This document shows, one piece after another, positions 54,347-63,481 of a stretch of DNA of 64,000 bases. Under the pieces are notes generated by a model. That model made no database searches and was not told the origin of the DNA. It saw only the letters and a program-made list of their open reading frames with translations. This DNA is from Pacificitalea manganoxidans (lineage in GTDB: Bacteria; Pseudomonadota; Alphaproteobacteria; Rhodobacterales; Rhodobacteraceae). Each line of letters begins with the position of its first letter. The stretch's first letter is position 1. The translations under genes were made by a program, and so were the position numbers. Location: positions 1,984,001 through 2,048,000 of the forward strand of contig NZ_CP021404.1 in NCBI RefSeq assembly GCF_002504165.1, in the 5' to 3' direction.

Positions 54347-55051
54347 TCAGAACGTCAGTGTCATGCCCTCCGTGTCTTTGGTCGCGTGAAGGTCGAGGCC
54401 GAGGTCGCGCATCCGGTCGCGGGCCAGCGCGAAATGCACGTCGCCCGCGCGCAGGTCCATCGTCGCCGGGGCGCCATCTGGGGCGAGCATCCGCCACAGG
54501 GCGCTGTCAATGCGCAGAACCGGACCCTCTGCGCGCAGCAGCCATCCCGCGTCTCCGGCGGCGCGGATTGTGATCTGACCGCCCCGCGCCAGCGCGCTTT
54601 CAAGGCAGAGCACCAGCAGGAACGCGATCTGCACGGTTGCGCGGGGGCGATCCTCCTCCACCTGCCAATCGACGCGCACGCGCCCGCCTGCATAAAGGTC
54701 TGCCAGAATACCGCGAAGTTCGGACCGGCCTAGCCGCTGTTCGTGGCCCGCGAGCCCGAACGCTACACGGAAAAACCGGATACGCGCATTCGCCTGCACC
54801 ACCGAGTCGCTGATAAGTTCCAATTCCGCCGAGCCACCGGGCATCGTGCGCCCGCCCGCCATGGCAAGCAGTTCAAGCCCGTTGCCGATGGCGCCGACCG
54901 GGCTGATCAGATCGTGACAAATGCGCGACCCGACAAGCTGGGCGAGCGCACCCGGCGATAACGGCGCCTGCCCCATCCGGTCCCCGCCGGGCGCGGGCGG
55001 CACGGCGTCCGACAGGCTGCGATGCGGTGCAACTGTGTCCTCCACGGTCAT
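54347..55051 (-). CDS. chpT: Histidine phosphotransferase ChpT
   Basis: ChpT passes phosphate from the hybrid kinase CckA to the cell-cycle regulator CtrA (and CpdR) in alphaproteobacteria. The 234-residue protein has the phospho-accepting His46 in GSRICHDLISPVGAIGNGLELL, the antiparallel helix AELELISDSVVQANARIRFFRVAFG, and a degenerate ATPase-like C-terminal domain (VQIAFLLVLCLESALARGGQI). The first 25 residues are probably unstructured; ATG at 54976 is an alternative start. In Rhodobacterales this pathway controls motility and gene transfer agents rather than viability, as is known from the literature. Confidence 0.92.
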   Translation of the reverse strand: MTVEDTVAPHRSLSDAVPPAPGGDRMGQAPLSPGALAQLVGSRICHDLISPVGAIGNGLELLAMAGGRTMPGGSAELELISDSVVQANARIRFFRVAFGLAGHEQRLGRSELRGILADLYAGGRVRVDWQVEEDRPRATVQIAFLLVLCLESALARGGQITIRAAGDAGWLLRAEGPVLRIDSALWRMLAPDGAPATMDLRAGDVHFALARDRMRDLGLDLHATKDTEGMTLTF

Positions 55052-55236
55052 AACTGTCCCTCCTTGCTGTTATGGGCCTGCTCTGCCTGCAGGCCGCATG
55101 TGGCGGCCTTCCCCAAGGCCGCAATCCGTCGACGCATCTAGTGTGCCATCCCGCGCCGCAGCCCTGCCCGGCCACGGTCGGTTGCGAGCGTCTGGCGCAC
55201 GCGCTACGTCTATCCGCGCACCCAAGGAGCCGCGCC

Positions 55237-55416
55237 ATGTCCGATCTCAACGCTATTCTGACGCCCGGCATGCTGGTGCGTCACCCCGCGCAGCCCGATT
55301 GGGGGCTGGGACAGGTCCAGTCGAATATCGGCGGGCGGATCACGGTGAACTTCGAAAATGCCGGCAAGGTCGTGATCGCCGGCGCCAAGGTGGAGTTGCA
55401 GCCGGTGTTCGAATGA
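55237..55416 (+). CDS. DUF3553 domain protein
   Basis: This 59-residue protein is a small beta-barrel-like domain: LTPGMLVRHPAQPDWGLGQVQSNIGG and RITVNFENAGKVVI. It matches DUF3553, related to the SH3-like domain also seen at the end of some UvrD/PcrA helicases. AAGGAG lies about 7 nt before the ATG at 55237; a longer in-frame start is less likely. It is divergent from chpT, with about 185 bp between. Similar genes are often next to chpT in this family, as I recall. Function is unknown. Confidence 0.85.
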   Translation: MSDLNAILTPGMLVRHPAQPDWGLGQVQSNIGGRITVNFENAGKVVIAGAKVELQPVFE

Positions 55417-55601
55417 GGCCGCAACGCGAATATTCTGAAATTTGCACCTAAACGTAAAAACAACCTTAACGGCGCGGCGATTTCGGTCAAGCATCGTCCC
55501 CTCGCGGCCTGCGCCCCCTTCCCGCGCGGGGGCTGCTGCGCTACTCTGACCCGAACCCGGACGCCCCACCGGCCGATCCGGGAAGCCGAGAGCAGATTGC
55601 C

Positions 55602-56177
55602 GTGACATTTCTTGCCCCTATCCCGCCCCGCAGCCGCGTTGCGCCCGGTCCCGTCGGTTCTGCGCTGCTGTTGACCCTGTGGCTGGCGGGATGCGTGGCA
55701 AGCCCGCCCGAAGTGACCCGCGTGGCGGAGCCTGATACCATTTTGACCCATGAAAACGGCCCGCCCGGCGCGCGCGAAGGCAGTTGCTGGGGGCGGGACC
55801 GCACCCCGGCTGTGATCGAGACGGTGACCGAACAGATCGTTGTCGCCCCAGGTGTCACGGGGCCTGACGGGCAGGTGCAGCAGCAACCGGTCTATCAGAC
55901 CGAGACCCGCCAACGCATTGTCGAGGAGCGGCGCGAGATCTGGTTCGAGACACCTTGTGTGGCTGCGCTGACGCCGGAATTCGTGTCCTCCTTGCAGCGG
56001 GCGCTTTCCGCGCGCCGGGCTTATGCGGGACCCATTAACGGCGTGTTGGATCAGCCGACCCGCGCCGCCATTCGGGCCTATCAGCGCCCACTGGGGCTCA
56101 ATAGCGGGGTGCTGGCGCTTAGCACCGCGCGTGAGCTGGGCCTTGCGGCGCATGAATTCTCTGAGGGGCGCGGTTAG
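55602..56177 (+). CDS. Lipoprotein with peptidoglycan-binding domain
   Basis: The protein has 191 residues, starting with GTG. A lipoprotein signal ends in the lipobox LAGC with Cys31. The C-terminal part (about residues 125-185: LTPEFVSSLQRALSARRAYAG, then GVLDQPTRAAIRAYQ) is a PG_binding_1 domain, which attaches to the cell wall. The middle contains a Gln-rich EQIVVAPGVTG-type segment and a Cys pair candidate (CWGRDRT, TPCVAAL). It probably sits in the inner leaflet of the outer membrane and contacts peptidoglycan. The gene stands alone. Confidence 0.82.
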   Translation: MTFLAPIPPRSRVAPGPVGSALLLTLWLAGCVASPPEVTRVAEPDTILTHENGPPGAREGSCWGRDRTPAVIETVTEQIVVAPGVTGPDGQVQQQPVYQTETRQRIVEERREIWFETPCVAALTPEFVSSLQRALSARRAYAGPINGVLDQPTRAAIRAYQRPLGLNSGVLALSTARELGLAAHEFSEGRG

Positions 56178-56419
56178 CGCGTCGTCGTTCGGACGAATTT
56201 CGCCCTCCGGCACCGGTTCCCGCAGCTCACGGCACCTTGACCTGACCCCGGCTTGCGCCAGTATCACCCATGACGAAACGGTCATTGATCGGACCGGGAC
56301 AGGACATGCGCGCCATGCGGCGGGCCTAATCCTCTGAATCCCATCGGATTTCGCGGAACCGGAGAAAGTTCCCAACCGTTCCCTCGATACACGGTAATTT
56401 CATACGGAAGGCAGAGCAC

Positions 56420-59062
56420 ATGGCGACCACGTCCCCACACGGCTCCGAACCGCCTCGCAAGGGGCTTTCTTACTGGTGGTCGATCCTGTTGGGGATCGTC
56501 TTTGCGGCTTTGGGCCTCGTGCTTGCGGCGGGGGGCGTCTGGCTCGTCGCATTGGGCGGGTCGTGGTATTACGTCTGCGCCGGCGCGGGGCTGCTGATTT
56601 CCGGCATACTGCTCTTTGGCGTCAATATCGGCGGCTTCTGGGTGTATCTGCTCACGTGGATTGGCACGCTGATCTGGGCGTTTTGGGAGGTGGGCGCCGA
56701 TCTTTGGCCGCTGGTGCCGCGTGTCGTCGCACCCACCGTTCTGTTGATCGCGCTGATCTTTGCCCTGCCCGCGCTGCGCCGTCGCCGTCAGGCCGGTGTG
56801 CTCGCCGGGTTTGCCGCCGTGATGGCTGCCGCATTTGTGCTGACCCCCGCACCGCGCGCCATGGCGCAGGTCGCGACCATCGCGGAGGAGCCGCAGGACA
56901 CCGCGCAGGAGCCGACCGCCCCGGACGCAGCCCCTGCTGAAGCAGCACCCGAGACCCCGGCTGCGGACACCCCTGCCGCCAACACGGCGACGCCGGAGAC
57001 GGACACAGAGGCCAACGCAGAGACCACCGAAACCTCCGAACCCGCTGCCGATACCGAGGCACCGGACACCGCGTCTGACGCGGCGACCGAAACGCCCCCG
57101 GTTTCGCTGGAGGAGCGTCAGACCGCACGCCCGCAAGCCAGCCGGGAAGCCCAGCGTCCGCTTGAATCCGGGCCGGACTGGCCTGCCTATGGGGCGACCG
57201 AATCCGCCACCCGGTATTCCCCACTCAGCCAGATCACCGCAGAAAACGTGGGCGAACTGGAGGAGGCATGGCGCATCAACACCGGCGACATGCCCGCAGG
57301 CGACACCGAGGGGAAATATTCCCCCGAAAACACCCCGATTAAGGTCGGCAACAGCTTGTTTATGTGCACCGCGATGAACATCATGCTGTCGCTCGATCCT
57401 GCGACCGGGCGCGAGAAATGGCGCTATGATCCGCAGGTGTCGCCGGATGCGATCCCCTATGGCGCGACCTGTCGCGGCGTGACCTATTACGCCGATCCGA
57501 ACGCCGAGCCCGACGCCCTATGCGCCGCGCGGGTGGTTCAGGGCACGCTCGATGCCCGGCTCATCGCCGTCGATGCCGAAACCGGGCAGCTATGCCCCGA
57601 ATTCGGGCAAGAAGGTATGGTCGATCTGAACGAAGGGATCGGCGAAACCGTCCCCGGTTGGTATGCCATCTCGTCGCCGCCGGTTCTGGTGCGCGGCGTG
57701 CTAGTGACTGGCGCGCAGGTCAAGGACGGTCAGGCCGAAAACGCGCCCTCGGGCGTCGTGCGCGGCTATGATGCCGTTACCGGCGAACTGGTCTGGGCGT
57801 GGGATATGGGTGCGCCCGATCGCACCGGAGCCCCCGCCGAGGGCGAGGTCTACACCCGCGGCACGCCCAACATGTGGACCATCGCCGCAACCGACGAAGA
57901 GCTCGGCTTTGTCTACCTGCCTATGGGCAACAGTTCCGTCGATTACTACGGCGGCAATCGCGAGGAGTTCGAGAATGAATACTCGACCTCCCTCGTCGCC
58001 ATCGACGCTACCACCGGTGAGGTCGCATGGCATTTCCAGACCGTGCATTACGATGTCTGGGACTATGACCTTGGCTCGCAGCCCACATTGATCGACATGC
58101 CCGATGGCACCCGTGCCGTTATCCTGCCGTCCAAGCAGGGGCAGATCTATGTGCTGAACGCCGAAACCGGTGAAAGCCTGTTCCCGGTCGAGGAACGCGA
58201 GGTGCCGACCACCGGCGGTGTCGAAGACGGGAACTATTCCCCGACGCAGCCCTATTCCGGCTATGCCTCTCTGGCCAAGCCGCGGCTGGAGGAAAAGGAC
58301 ATGTGGGGCATGAGCCCCATCGACCAGCTGTGGTGCCGCATCCAGTTCCGCCGGGCCAACTACAAGGGCGAATACACGCCGCCCTCCGCGGACCGTCCGT
58401 GGATCCAGTATCCTGGCTATAACGGCGGCTCGGACTGGGGTTCGATCGCGGTCGATCCCGAGCGGGGCATCCTCATCGCGAACTACAACGATATGCCCAA
58501 CTTCAACCAGTTGATCCCGCGCGATAAGGCCGACGAAATGGGTCTGCGCCCGATCAACGAGGGCGGCAACCCGCCCGCCGCCGAAGGCGCCGGTGATCCG
58601 CAGGCAGGCTCGCCCTACGCGATCAATGTCAACGCTGGTTGGCGGCTGGGCTTCACCGGGATGCTCTGCAAGGAGCCGCCCTATGGCTGGATCCGGGGTA
58701 TCGACCTCGCCACCGGCGAAACGCTCTGGGATCATCCCTTGGGCAGCGCGGTGAATAACGGCCCGTTCGGCATCCCCTCGATGCTGCCGATGACCATTGG
58801 CACGCCCAACAATGGCGGGCCGATCATCACCGCCGGTGGCGTGGCGTTCGTGGCCGCAACCACCGACAACCGCTTCCGCGCCTTTGACGTGGAGACGGGC
58901 GAGGAGCTGTGGCAGACCGAATTGCCCGGTGGCGGGCAGACCACGCCCATCACCTACGAGGCCGATGGACGGCAGTTCGTCGTCATCGCCCCCGGCGGCC
59001 ATCACTTCATGGAAACGCCGGTGTCCGACGCGGTGATCGCCTACGCGCTGCCTCAGCAATAA
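56420..59062 (+). CDS. gcd: Membrane-bound PQQ-dependent glucose/quinate/shikimate dehydrogenase
   Basis: The protein has 880 residues. The N-terminal domain has four to five membrane helices (residues 17-150: SILLGIVFAALGLVLAAGGV, then IGGFWVYLLTWIGTLIWAFW). A disordered Ala/Glu/Thr/Pro-rich linker of about 95 residues follows, then an eight-bladed propeller with quinoprotein motifs: DWPAYGATESATRYSPLSQI, SLDPATGREKWRYDP, HYDVWDYDLGSQP and TPITYEADGRQFVVIAPGGHH. It oxidises sugars or cyclic polyols in the periplasm and passes electrons to ubiquinone. Whether glucose or quinate is the substrate cannot be decided. No PQQ synthesis genes are visible. Confidence 0.92.
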   Translation: MATTSPHGSEPPRKGLSYWWSILLGIVFAALGLVLAAGGVWLVALGGSWYYVCAGAGLLISGILLFGVNIGGFWVYLLTWIGTLIWAFWEVGADLWPLVPRVVAPTVLLIALIFALPALRRRRQAGVLAGFAAVMAAAFVLTPAPRAMAQVATIAEEPQDTAQEPTAPDAAPAEAAPETPAADTPAANTATPETDTEANAETTETSEPAADTEAPDTASDAATETPPVSLEERQTARPQASREAQRPLESGPDWPAYGATESATRYSPLSQITAENVGELEEAWRINTGDMPAGDTEGKYSPENTPIKVGNSLFMCTAMNIMLSLDPATGREKWRYDPQVSPDAIPYGATCRGVTYYADPNAEPDALCAARVVQGTLDARLIAVDAETGQLCPEFGQEGMVDLNEGIGETVPGWYAISSPPVLVRGVLVTGAQVKDGQAENAPSGVVRGYDAVTGELVWAWDMGAPDRTGAPAEGEVYTRGTPNMWTIAATDEELGFVYLPMGNSSVDYYGGNREEFENEYSTSLVAIDATTGEVAWHFQTVHYDVWDYDLGSQPTLIDMPDGTRAVILPSKQGQIYVLNAETGESLFPVEEREVPTTGGVEDGNYSPTQPYSGYASLAKPRLEEKDMWGMSPIDQLWCRIQFRRANYKGEYTPPSADRPWIQYPGYNGGSDWGSIAVDPERGILIANYNDMPNFNQLIPRDKADEMGLRPINEGGNPPAAEGAGDPQAGSPYAINVNAGWRLGFTGMLCKEPPYGWIRGIDLATGETLWDHPLGSAVNNGPFGIPSMLPMTIGTPNNGGPIITAGGVAFVAATTDNRFRAFDVETGEELWQTELPGGGQTTPITYEADGRQFVVIAPGGHHFMETPVSDAVIAYALPQQ

Positions 59063-59097
59063 GGCCCATCTCGGCCCCCCACGGGGTAACAGCCTTT

Positions 59098-59129
59098 AGC
59101 CCTCGCGCCCTCCGGCGCGGGGGCTTTTT
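59098..59129 (+). terminator. Rho-independent terminator of the PQQ dehydrogenase gene
   Basis: A 12-bp stem (AGCCCTCGCGCC with GGCGCGGGGGCT, one G-T pair), a 4-nt loop and five T's lie about 35 bp after the stop. Confidence 0.9.
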
Positions 59130-59253
59130 CATGGCCCGCTACACCGCATCGCGCACGCCCGCCGCGGCACATCGTGCAATCACGTCTGTCAGGGCTTTAG
59201 TCTGCCCGCGCGCCCGTCTAGACCATGCGCGACGCGATAACCAAAGCAGCCCA

Positions 59254-60015
59254 ATGATTGAAATTCCCTTGGCCCTGATCGGGCTTGCCGCCTTCATGGT
59301 TGGCCTGTCGAAAGGCGGGCTGGTCTCGATTTCCTCCCTCGCCGTGCCTGTGCTGGCCATCTGGATGGATCCGATCACCGCTGCCGCATTGTTGCTGCCG
59401 ATCTATCTGATCTCGGACGCGGTGGGGGTGTGGCTCTATCGACGCGACTATTCCGCATGGAACCTAAAGCTGCTGATCCCTGCCGGGCTGGCCGGTGTCG
59501 TGATCGGCACGTTGCTGGAGCCCTTGGTGCCCAGTTCGGCCTTTACCATCGCGGTGGGTCTGATCGGGCTCGCCTACTGCCTGCGCGCGTGGTTCATCAC
59601 CGGGCGCGATGGCCCCGCGCGGCCCGCAGATGTGCCGCGCGGCATTTTCTGGGGCATCATGACCGGGATCGCCAGCTTCATCTCCCATTCGGGCGGGCCG
59701 CCGTGGCAGACCTATGTCCTGCCGCAGAAACTGCCGAAACTGGTCTTTGCCGGCACCACCACCATCGCGTTTGCGGCGATCAATCTGGCCAAGGTGCCCG
59801 CCTATCTCAGCCTCGGGGCCCTGTCGCACGTGGATTGGCAACTGACCGGGCTGTTGGCGGTGGCGGGCATCCTCGGCACCATCTGCGGACGCTGGGCCGC
59901 GCGCGCGGTCAGCGACCGGCATTACCTGAACCTGATCCAAGGCCTGCTGTTCGTGCTTTCGCTGCGGCTGATTTGGCAAGGTGGGCGCGACCTGATCGCC
60001 TTGATCGGGGCCTGA
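59254..60015 (+). CDS. TauE/SafE family sulfite/anion permease
   Basis: This 253-residue polytopic membrane protein has the TauE/SafE fold: an N-terminal repeat LAAFMVGLSKGGLVSISSLAVP with a glycine-rich pore segment and a second half with GIMTGIASFISHSGGPPWQTYVLPQKL. At least seven hydrophobic helices are visible. Family members export sulfite, sulfoacetate or related organosulfonate anions. No neighbouring sulfur gene helps to identify the substrate. The ATG at 59254 is chosen from conservation; the upstream frame overlaps the previous gene's terminator. Confidence 0.88.
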   Translation: MIEIPLALIGLAAFMVGLSKGGLVSISSLAVPVLAIWMDPITAAALLLPIYLISDAVGVWLYRRDYSAWNLKLLIPAGLAGVVIGTLLEPLVPSSAFTIAVGLIGLAYCLRAWFITGRDGPARPADVPRGIFWGIMTGIASFISHSGGPPWQTYVLPQKLPKLVFAGTTTIAFAAINLAKVPAYLSLGALSHVDWQLTGLLAVAGILGTICGRWAARAVSDRHYLNLIQGLLFVLSLRLIWQGGRDLIALIGA

Positions 60016-60033
60016 GCGCCCACCGGGCCGCCG

Positions 60034-61263
60034 CTACGCGCGCGCCGCCATGCTGCGCGAAAGCCACAGCGCCAGCGCAATGGACAGCACCATCATGGCA
60101 ACCACGCACCATGACGCGATCCACCAGCCCGGCCAGCGTGACAGAACCAGCCCGGCCACGATCGGCCCGCTGACCTGTCCCAGCCCGGCGCCCTGATAGA
60201 ACAGACCGGACAGAAGCGGCGCATCCGCCGGGCGCTGCGCAAGTAACGGGATCGAGCCCCAGATCGCCGCGGGGGGGACCCCCGCCCCCAGTCCAAACCC
60301 AATAACCCCGGTCATGCGCACCCAACCCGGCGCGCCGTCCGCCGTAATCAAAAGCGCCGCCACGGCAATCACCGCCACCGCCGCGCCGGTCATCAGCGGC
60401 ATGCTCCAGCCCCGGTCGATCATCCGCCCGGTCGCCACGTTCATCGGCAGCATGCACAGCATCGCCACCATCACCGCCAGCCCCGCGCGCGACGGGCTGA
60501 GCCCCATGTCATCCACCAATATCGTCGGCAGGAAGCTCATGAGGATCATGTTTCCGGCGGAAAAACTGACAAACACCGCCGCCACCAGAAGCTCGGTCCG
60601 GCGCAGGACGTCCCGCGCGGAAATGGCCTGCGGCGCATCCGCCGGGGGCACTGCCACAGCCCGCGTGCCGCCGCGCCACAGCGCGACCCACGCCACGCCG
60701 GGCGCCACGGCACACAGAACAAAGAACCAGCGCCATCCCAGCGGATCGAGGCTCAGCGCCGCCAGCGCCATCGCCAGGGCCACGCCAGCAGGCAACCACA
60801 TCGCCCAAATGCCCATCACGGCTGACGACTTTCCCGTGCCCGCCGCACCGCGTATGAGCGCTGGCAATGCCGTGGTGCACAGTGCGAAGCCTATCGCCTC
60901 GATCAGGCGTGTCCCGATCAGCCAGACCGCGCCATTCGCAAGCGCCCCGCCCAATCCCGCCACCACGATCAGCGCCAGCCCCGTCAACGCCGCGCGTCGC
61001 GGCCCGACCCGGCGGCTCGCCATGCCAAAGCCGAACCCCGCCAGCGCCGCGACGACACTGATCAAGGACACATAGGCCGCCAGAACCGACACCGCGCTGC
61101 CGAATTCCGCGCGGATCAGGGGCAGCGCGGCGGAGCCTTTGCCGATCTGAAGCGCTGCGGTCATACCGCAACAGGTCGCCAGCCAGATCATGCGCCAGTC
61201 GGTCGCAACCCGGTCCGGCAGGGAAAGTGCGCCCCCGTCCCGCGCCGACCTCAGCGCGGTCAC
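60034..61263 (-). CDS. MFS transporter
   Basis: This 409-residue major facilitator protein has about 12 hydrophobic helices in two halves. The loop 2-3 signature GMASRRVGPRRAA and the mid-protein arginine-rich loop (RDVLRRTELLVAAVF) fit a drug or metabolite exporter/importer with 12 helices. The start is a GTG at 61263 whose bases overlap the FAH stop (GTGA), so it is translationally coupled to that gene. Given its partner, an acidic sugar or catabolic intermediate is a reasonable but unproven substrate. Confidence 0.85.
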   Translation of the reverse strand: MTALRSARDGGALSLPDRVATDWRMIWLATCCGMTAALQIGKGSAALPLIRAEFGSAVSVLAAYVSLISVVAALAGFGFGMASRRVGPRRAALTGLALIVVAGLGGALANGAVWLIGTRLIEAIGFALCTTALPALIRGAAGTGKSSAVMGIWAMWLPAGVALAMALAALSLDPLGWRWFFVLCAVAPGVAWVALWRGGTRAVAVPPADAPQAISARDVLRRTELLVAAVFVSFSAGNMILMSFLPTILVDDMGLSPSRAGLAVMVAMLCMLPMNVATGRMIDRGWSMPLMTGAAVAVIAVAALLITADGAPGWVRMTGVIGFGLGAGVPPAAIWGSIPLLAQRPADAPLLSGLFYQGAGLGQVSGPIVAGLVLSRWPGWWIASWCVVAMMVLSIALALWLSRSMAARA

Positions 61264-62105
61264 CGGTCGGCCATCACGGTCTGTTCCTGATGCCCCAGCC
61301 CGTCGATTTCCAGCCGCATCACGTCGCCGTCCTGCAACCAGACCTGCGGCGACATCCCCATCCCCACACCGGGCGGCGTGCCTGTGGTTACAATATCTCC
61401 GGGCTCCAACGTCATGAATTGGCTCAGATAATGCACCAGATGAGCAATGCCGAAAATGAGCGTGGCTGAGGATCCATCCTGCCGCCGCACCCCGTTCACA
61501 TCCAGACGCATGCCCAGATTGTGAGGATCGGCGATCTCGTCCGCTGTGACCAGCCACGGCCCGATCGGCGCGAATGTGTCGTGGCTTTTGCCCTTGGTCC
61601 ACTGCCCCTGCCGCTCCGCCTGCCAGCAGCGTTCGGAGACGTCGTTGACGATGGTGTAGCCAGCCACATGCGACAGCGCGTCGGCCTCGCTCACCCGCCG
61701 GGCACGGGTGCCGATGACAAAGCCAAGCTCGACCTCCCAATCCAGTTTTTCGGCGTGGTCTGGCCGCAGGACCGGATCATAAGGCCCTGAAATCGCGGAG
61801 GTCGCCTTGAGAAACGTGATCGGCTCGGACGGGATCGCCATGCCGGTTTCAGCGGCATGGTCGGAATAGTTAAGGCCAATCCCGATGAGCTTCCCCACCC
61901 GCCCGACGCAGGCCCCGATACGCGGCGTGCCCGTCACGGCAGGCAGGCTGGCCGGATCGAGGGCCCGCAGCCGTGCAAGGCTATCGGCCCCGAGCATTGC
62001 GCCATCGATGTCGTCGACCTCCCCCGACAGGTCACGCAGAGTGCCATCCGCGTCGAGCAGACCCGGCTTTTCCGCCCCGCGTTCACCGTATCGCAACAGT
62101 TTCAT
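61260..62105 (-). CDS. Fumarylacetoacetate hydrolase family protein
   Basis: This 281-residue FAH-fold enzyme shows the signature GIGLNYSDHAAE at about residue 75, the metal ligands in DWEVELGFVIG (two Glu) and TIVNDVSER (Asp), and GDIVTTGTPPGVG near the end. The fold covers hydrolases, lyases and decarboxylases of 2-oxo acid intermediates, for example in 2-keto-3-deoxy sugar acid or ureidoglycolate breakdown. It has an excellent ribosome-binding site (GGGAGGATACGG before ATG) and is coupled to the MFS gene. Upstream, the convergent-free 150-bp gap to gntK holds its promoter. Confidence 0.9.
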   Translation of the reverse strand: MKLLRYGERGAEKPGLLDADGTLRDLSGEVDDIDGAMLGADSLARLRALDPASLPAVTGTPRIGACVGRVGKLIGIGLNYSDHAAETGMAIPSEPITFLKATSAISGPYDPVLRPDHAEKLDWEVELGFVIGTRARRVSEADALSHVAGYTIVNDVSERCWQAERQGQWTKGKSHDTFAPIGPWLVTADEIADPHNLGMRLDVNGVRRQDGSSATLIFGIAHLVHYLSQFMTLEPGDIVTTGTPPGVGMGMSPQVWLQDGDVMRLEIDGLGHQEQTVMADR

Positions 62106-62253
62106 CCGTATCCTCCCGATAGATTAGCTGCTCATGTCATAGACCTTGCGTAACCAAACAGGAAGGGGGTTCCGTATGGGCATATACCCTAGGCGGTCAC
62201 AATATTAATCATGTTATAGCAGTGCGTTGTGTGAAGAAGTTGAACTAGATAAC

Positions 62254-62790
62254 CTAGTAAACCGTCCTCTCTAGAGCGGACATGACCGCCTGCACCGTGG
62301 CTGTCGGGTCCGAGGAAACTTCTACCGTGCAGCCGCGCTCATCCGGCGCGAGAGGCTCCAGCGTGGCGTATTGGCTATCGAGCAGCGACACGGGCATAAA
62401 GTGGCCCTGCCGCCCCTCGATCCGCGCCGCGATGACGTCCCGCGTCTCTGTCAGATGGACGAAGGTCACGGGCCGGGGGGCGCTTTCCCCCTTTCCGCGC
62501 AAGCGGTCGCGATAGGCCCGCCGCAGCGCCGAACACGCGACAACCAAAGGTGCCTCCGCGCGGGACATTTCCTCGCGAATACGGTCCAGCCACGGCGCCC
62601 GATCCGCATCGGTCAAGGGCGTGCCTGCCGCCATTTTGCGTCGGTTCGCATCAGGGTGCAGAGCATCGCCCTCGACAAAGCGACGATTGAGCCGCGCGGC
62701 CAGCGCCTCCCCGACCGTCGATTTCCCGCAGCCGGAAACCCCCATCACGATGATATCGCCGCACCGGTCGGGCCATGGATCTTTTTGCAT
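62254..62790 (-). CDS. gntK: Gluconokinase
   Basis: GntK, 178 residues, phosphorylates gluconate to 6-phosphogluconate. Walker A GVSGCGKS (residues 17-24), VEGDALHPDANRRKMAAGTPLTDADR, VVACSALRRAYRDRLRG and the FMPVSLLDSQYATLE segment identify the thermosensitive-type gluconokinase family. The start at 62790 is set by the conserved core and by GAGAGG upstream. A PQQ sugar dehydrogenase, which can supply gluconate, lies about 3 kb away, so a gluconate route (oxidation in the periplasm, uptake, phosphorylation) is plausible. Confidence 0.95.
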   Translation of the reverse strand: MQKDPWPDRCGDIIVMGVSGCGKSTVGEALAARLNRRFVEGDALHPDANRRKMAAGTPLTDADRAPWLDRIREEMSRAEAPLVVACSALRRAYRDRLRGKGESAPRPVTFVHLTETRDVIAARIEGRQGHFMPVSLLDSQYATLEPLAPDERGCTVEVSSDPTATVQAVMSALERTVY

Positions 62791-63271
62791 ATGCACCTCT
62801 CGAAGCCTGCTCAGCGAAACCAAATCTTCATCTCTTTGGTGTTTTCTGAACCCGTTGAACGAGGATGTCACCCACAACACCGGCAATCCACGCCGGACTG
62901 ACCCACCGCCATGCGTTCTTGGGCTGGACTCGTGAGCCGAGAATACACGGCCTATCCGCACTGATTGCGGAACGCGCTTGAGCCAGAGCGGGCGCGCTCT
63001 TCGTCAGGGCTAATTGCTGCGTGCTTGGGGCGTAACGCCGCCGTCACCGGAGCGCGGCGGCGATGGCCTAAGTCCTGTCGGAGTGCGGACCACGCAGCGG
63101 ACGCTGCGCGCACCGTGCCACCTAAACCAGCCCGGCGCAGGGTGAAAAGCCGCGCAAACGTGGCGGGCATAACCTAAATCCCACGCCGCTCCGCCTCCAT
63201 TGGCAGCGCCCAAGGACGGTTCTCGGCAGTCCCGCAAGGGCGCGATACGGAGATACGGCGATACGGGCGGA
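62791..63271. other. Intergenic region without a recognisable gene
   Basis: I see no convincing gene in this 480-bp stretch between gntK and the Leu-Trp mini-protein. It contains three successive GATACGG units near 63243-63266. The gntK promoter should lie in its left part. Short open frames on both strands lack ribosome-binding sites and family resemblance. Confidence 0.55.
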
Positions 63272-63457
63272 TCACCGGCGGTAGGTCAATCGCCCGATGC
63301 GTCTAAAGCGCTCCCGAATTAAAACCGTCAAGCCACCCGTCAGACCAACAACGACAAACAGCACTGACCCCTGCCACAGCCACAGCCACAGCCACAGCCA
63401 CAGCCACAGCCACAGTCGCACCCACACGACGACCGCAACAAACACAATCTTGCGCAC
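63272..63457 (-). CDS. Possible 61-residue membrane protein with a Leu-Trp dipeptide repeat
   Basis: Read from GTG at 63457 with AGGGA upstream, the frame gives a basic start (RKIVFVAVVVWVR), eight Leu-Trp dipeptides in a row encoded by a hexamer array, a second hydrophobic stretch (SVLFVVVGLTGGLTVLI) and a basic tail (RERFRRIGRLTYRR). This would be a very hydrophobic small membrane protein whose length varies with repeat number. It lies just downstream of the acnA terminator. Whether it is expressed is unknown; the opposite strand reads His-Ser repeats. Confidence 0.35.
   Translation of the reverse strand: MRKIVFVAVVVWVRLWLWLWLWLWLWLWQGSVLFVVVGLTGGLTVLIRERFRRIGRLTYRR
63373..63415. repeat. 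Hexanucleotide tandem repeat
   Basis: Seven perfect GCCACA units (63373-63414) form a microsatellite. As its period is a multiple of three, it would change the length but not the frame of a protein reading through it: Leu-Trp on the minus strand, His-Ser on the plus strand. Confidence 0.9.
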
Positions 63458-63481
63458 GGGTTGGTCCCTGCGGGCGCAAGC

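Noticed and set aside
62165-62250. Gluconate-type operator upstream of the FAH gene
   Set aside because: The AT-rich stretch with GTTATAGC and GCATATAC has no clear palindrome matching a known GntR site; not enough to call.
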